From positions 1-12,685 of the forward strand of contig CALSCQ010002964.1 in assembly GCA_943704525.1 (NCBI GenBank): DNA of 12,685 bases. Direction: 5' to 3'. Of the stretch, positions 11,959 to 12,685 are shown piece by piece (within the stretch, counting starts at the first letter, position 1; each line of letters starts with the position of its first letter). The notes beneath the pieces were generated by a model. That model worked only from the letters and a program-made list of their open reading frames with translations. It was not told where the DNA came from and made no database searches. This DNA is from Pigoraptor vietnamica (Eukaryota > Opisthokonta > Filasterea). Position numbers and translations under genes: made by a program.

Positions 11959-12590
11959 CTCGTCCTGCTGCACACTCGCAGCCTGCAGCTTCTCTATCCA
12001 CAGCAGCATGTCCTCCTGAGAGGCCGTTTGATAGAGGCACTGCCACCCGTCCGACGTCGTCAACGTCAGCACGTAGGGTCGCTTGCGGTACGCGTACGCA
12101 ATTTCCGTCGACGAGTGCTTCAGGTCGGTTGTGATCGCGGGTGTCTGCAGCCGCACGCACAAACGCGCGAGTAAGCACGCTGCCCACCGCACTCTCTTCA
12201 CACACACGGTGGTCCAAACGACACAACCCAGCATGCACCAAAACACGACAAACATACCCGCACAAACACCCCCGCGCCCCACACGCACGCGCCACACGCA
12301 CACACCTTCTGCGTCTTCGCATCTCCCTCCTTAAAGTGGAGCAGAGTGTTGCCCCGCAGCACGCACAAGTGCGTCTTCCACGCGCGCGACTGGCTGTGGC
12401 GACCGGCCTCCATCACGACCTTCCGGTGGAGTATGCCCTCGAGCGACCCGTCGGGGTTCAGCGTGGCGCGCGGCTGACTCGTCTCCCCGTTGTTGTTCAC
12501 GCGATGCGCGTCCGAAATGCTCCCCGTGCTCAGCTTGCGCGCAATGAAGGACCCAGCCACGTGCCGCGACACGCCGTGCGCGTGGCGTTG
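11959..12590 (-). CDS. PH-domain protein, beta-spectrin-like, partial
   Basis: Two minus-strand exons, complement(12306-12590) and complement(11959-12144), join in phase 0 (95 + 62 codons). The acceptor GCACGCAG before 12590 follows an in-frame TGA, so the gene continues upstream beyond the window through an intron holding a GA/CT repeat. After a Ser/Asn-rich linker comes LEGILHRK (first PH strand), SRAWKTHLCVLRGNTLLHF (strands 3-4), then STEIAYAYRKRPYVLTLTTS, DGWQCLYQTAS and EDMLLWIEKLQAA, the C-terminal PH helix with its invariant Trp. This pattern, especially the LEG-x-LHRK start, is closest to the PH domain at the C-terminus of beta-spectrin, which binds phosphoinositides at the membrane; other PH proteins remain possible. 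A 45-codon terminal exon at complement(11660-11797) is possible but weak. Confidence 0.75.
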
Positions 12591-12629
12591 CTGCGTGCGT
12601 CACAGTCATTCGCAGTCAATACACGGCCG

Positions 12630-12631
<2 letters not shown>

Positions 12632-12685
<54 letters not shown>
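12632..12685 (+). repeat. (CT)n microsatellite at the window edge
   Basis: Pure CT to the last base of the window, so its full length is unknown. It lies in the intron upstream of the PH-domain exon; on that gene's sense strand it is GA, about 40 nt before the acceptor. Confidence 0.95.

Overview
This is a nuclear fragment from a GC-rich, intron-dense unicellular eukaryote. Nearly every gene is split into short exons with high third-position GC. Most introns have GTGNGT donors and CAG/TAG acceptors, and many carry long GT/AC or CT/GA microsatellites. The gene content (UBL5/Hub1, an AMPK-like kinase catalytic domain, a beta-spectrin-like PH domain) and two apparent U12-type introns indicate a protist with a full spliceosomal system. 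I cannot name the species or confidently place its supergroup. All gene models were spliced by eye, using reading phase and conserved protein motifs.

Layout. 241-1256 (+): a complete four-exon gene for UBL5/Hub1 (73 aa). 1573-4995 (+): a nine-exon gene for a 610-aa alpha/beta-hydrolase-fold protein with an N-terminal membrane anchor. 5360-6691 (+): a two-exon gene for a secreted 320-aa beta-propeller protein of NHL/YncE type. 6692-7467: an intergenic stretch with an AT-rich island. 7468-11361 (+): at least twelve exons encoding three PAS domains followed by an AMPK/SNF1-like Ser/Thr kinase; the last part of the kinase C-lobe was not confidently found. 11959-12590 (-): a convergent gene, cut by the right window edge, with a spectrin-like PH domain. 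The two convergent genes meet in a microsatellite-rich zone at 11362-11958.

Most interesting points: (1) the first PAS domain of the kinase carries the main heme-pocket residues of the bacterial oxygen sensor FixL, which would make it a candidate gas/redox-sensing AMPK-like kinase; (2) two introns of the splicing modulator UBL5 look like minor-spliceosome (U12) introns, with GTATCC donors and near-consensus branch sites; (3) several intronic tandem repeats begin at or copy the 5' splice site; and (4) GT/AC tracts have a consistent sense-strand orientation: GT inside introns, AC upstream of two start codons. The genes do not form an obvious pathway. Their clustering looks like ordinary compact protist gene order, although the first three share CACGTG elements upstream.
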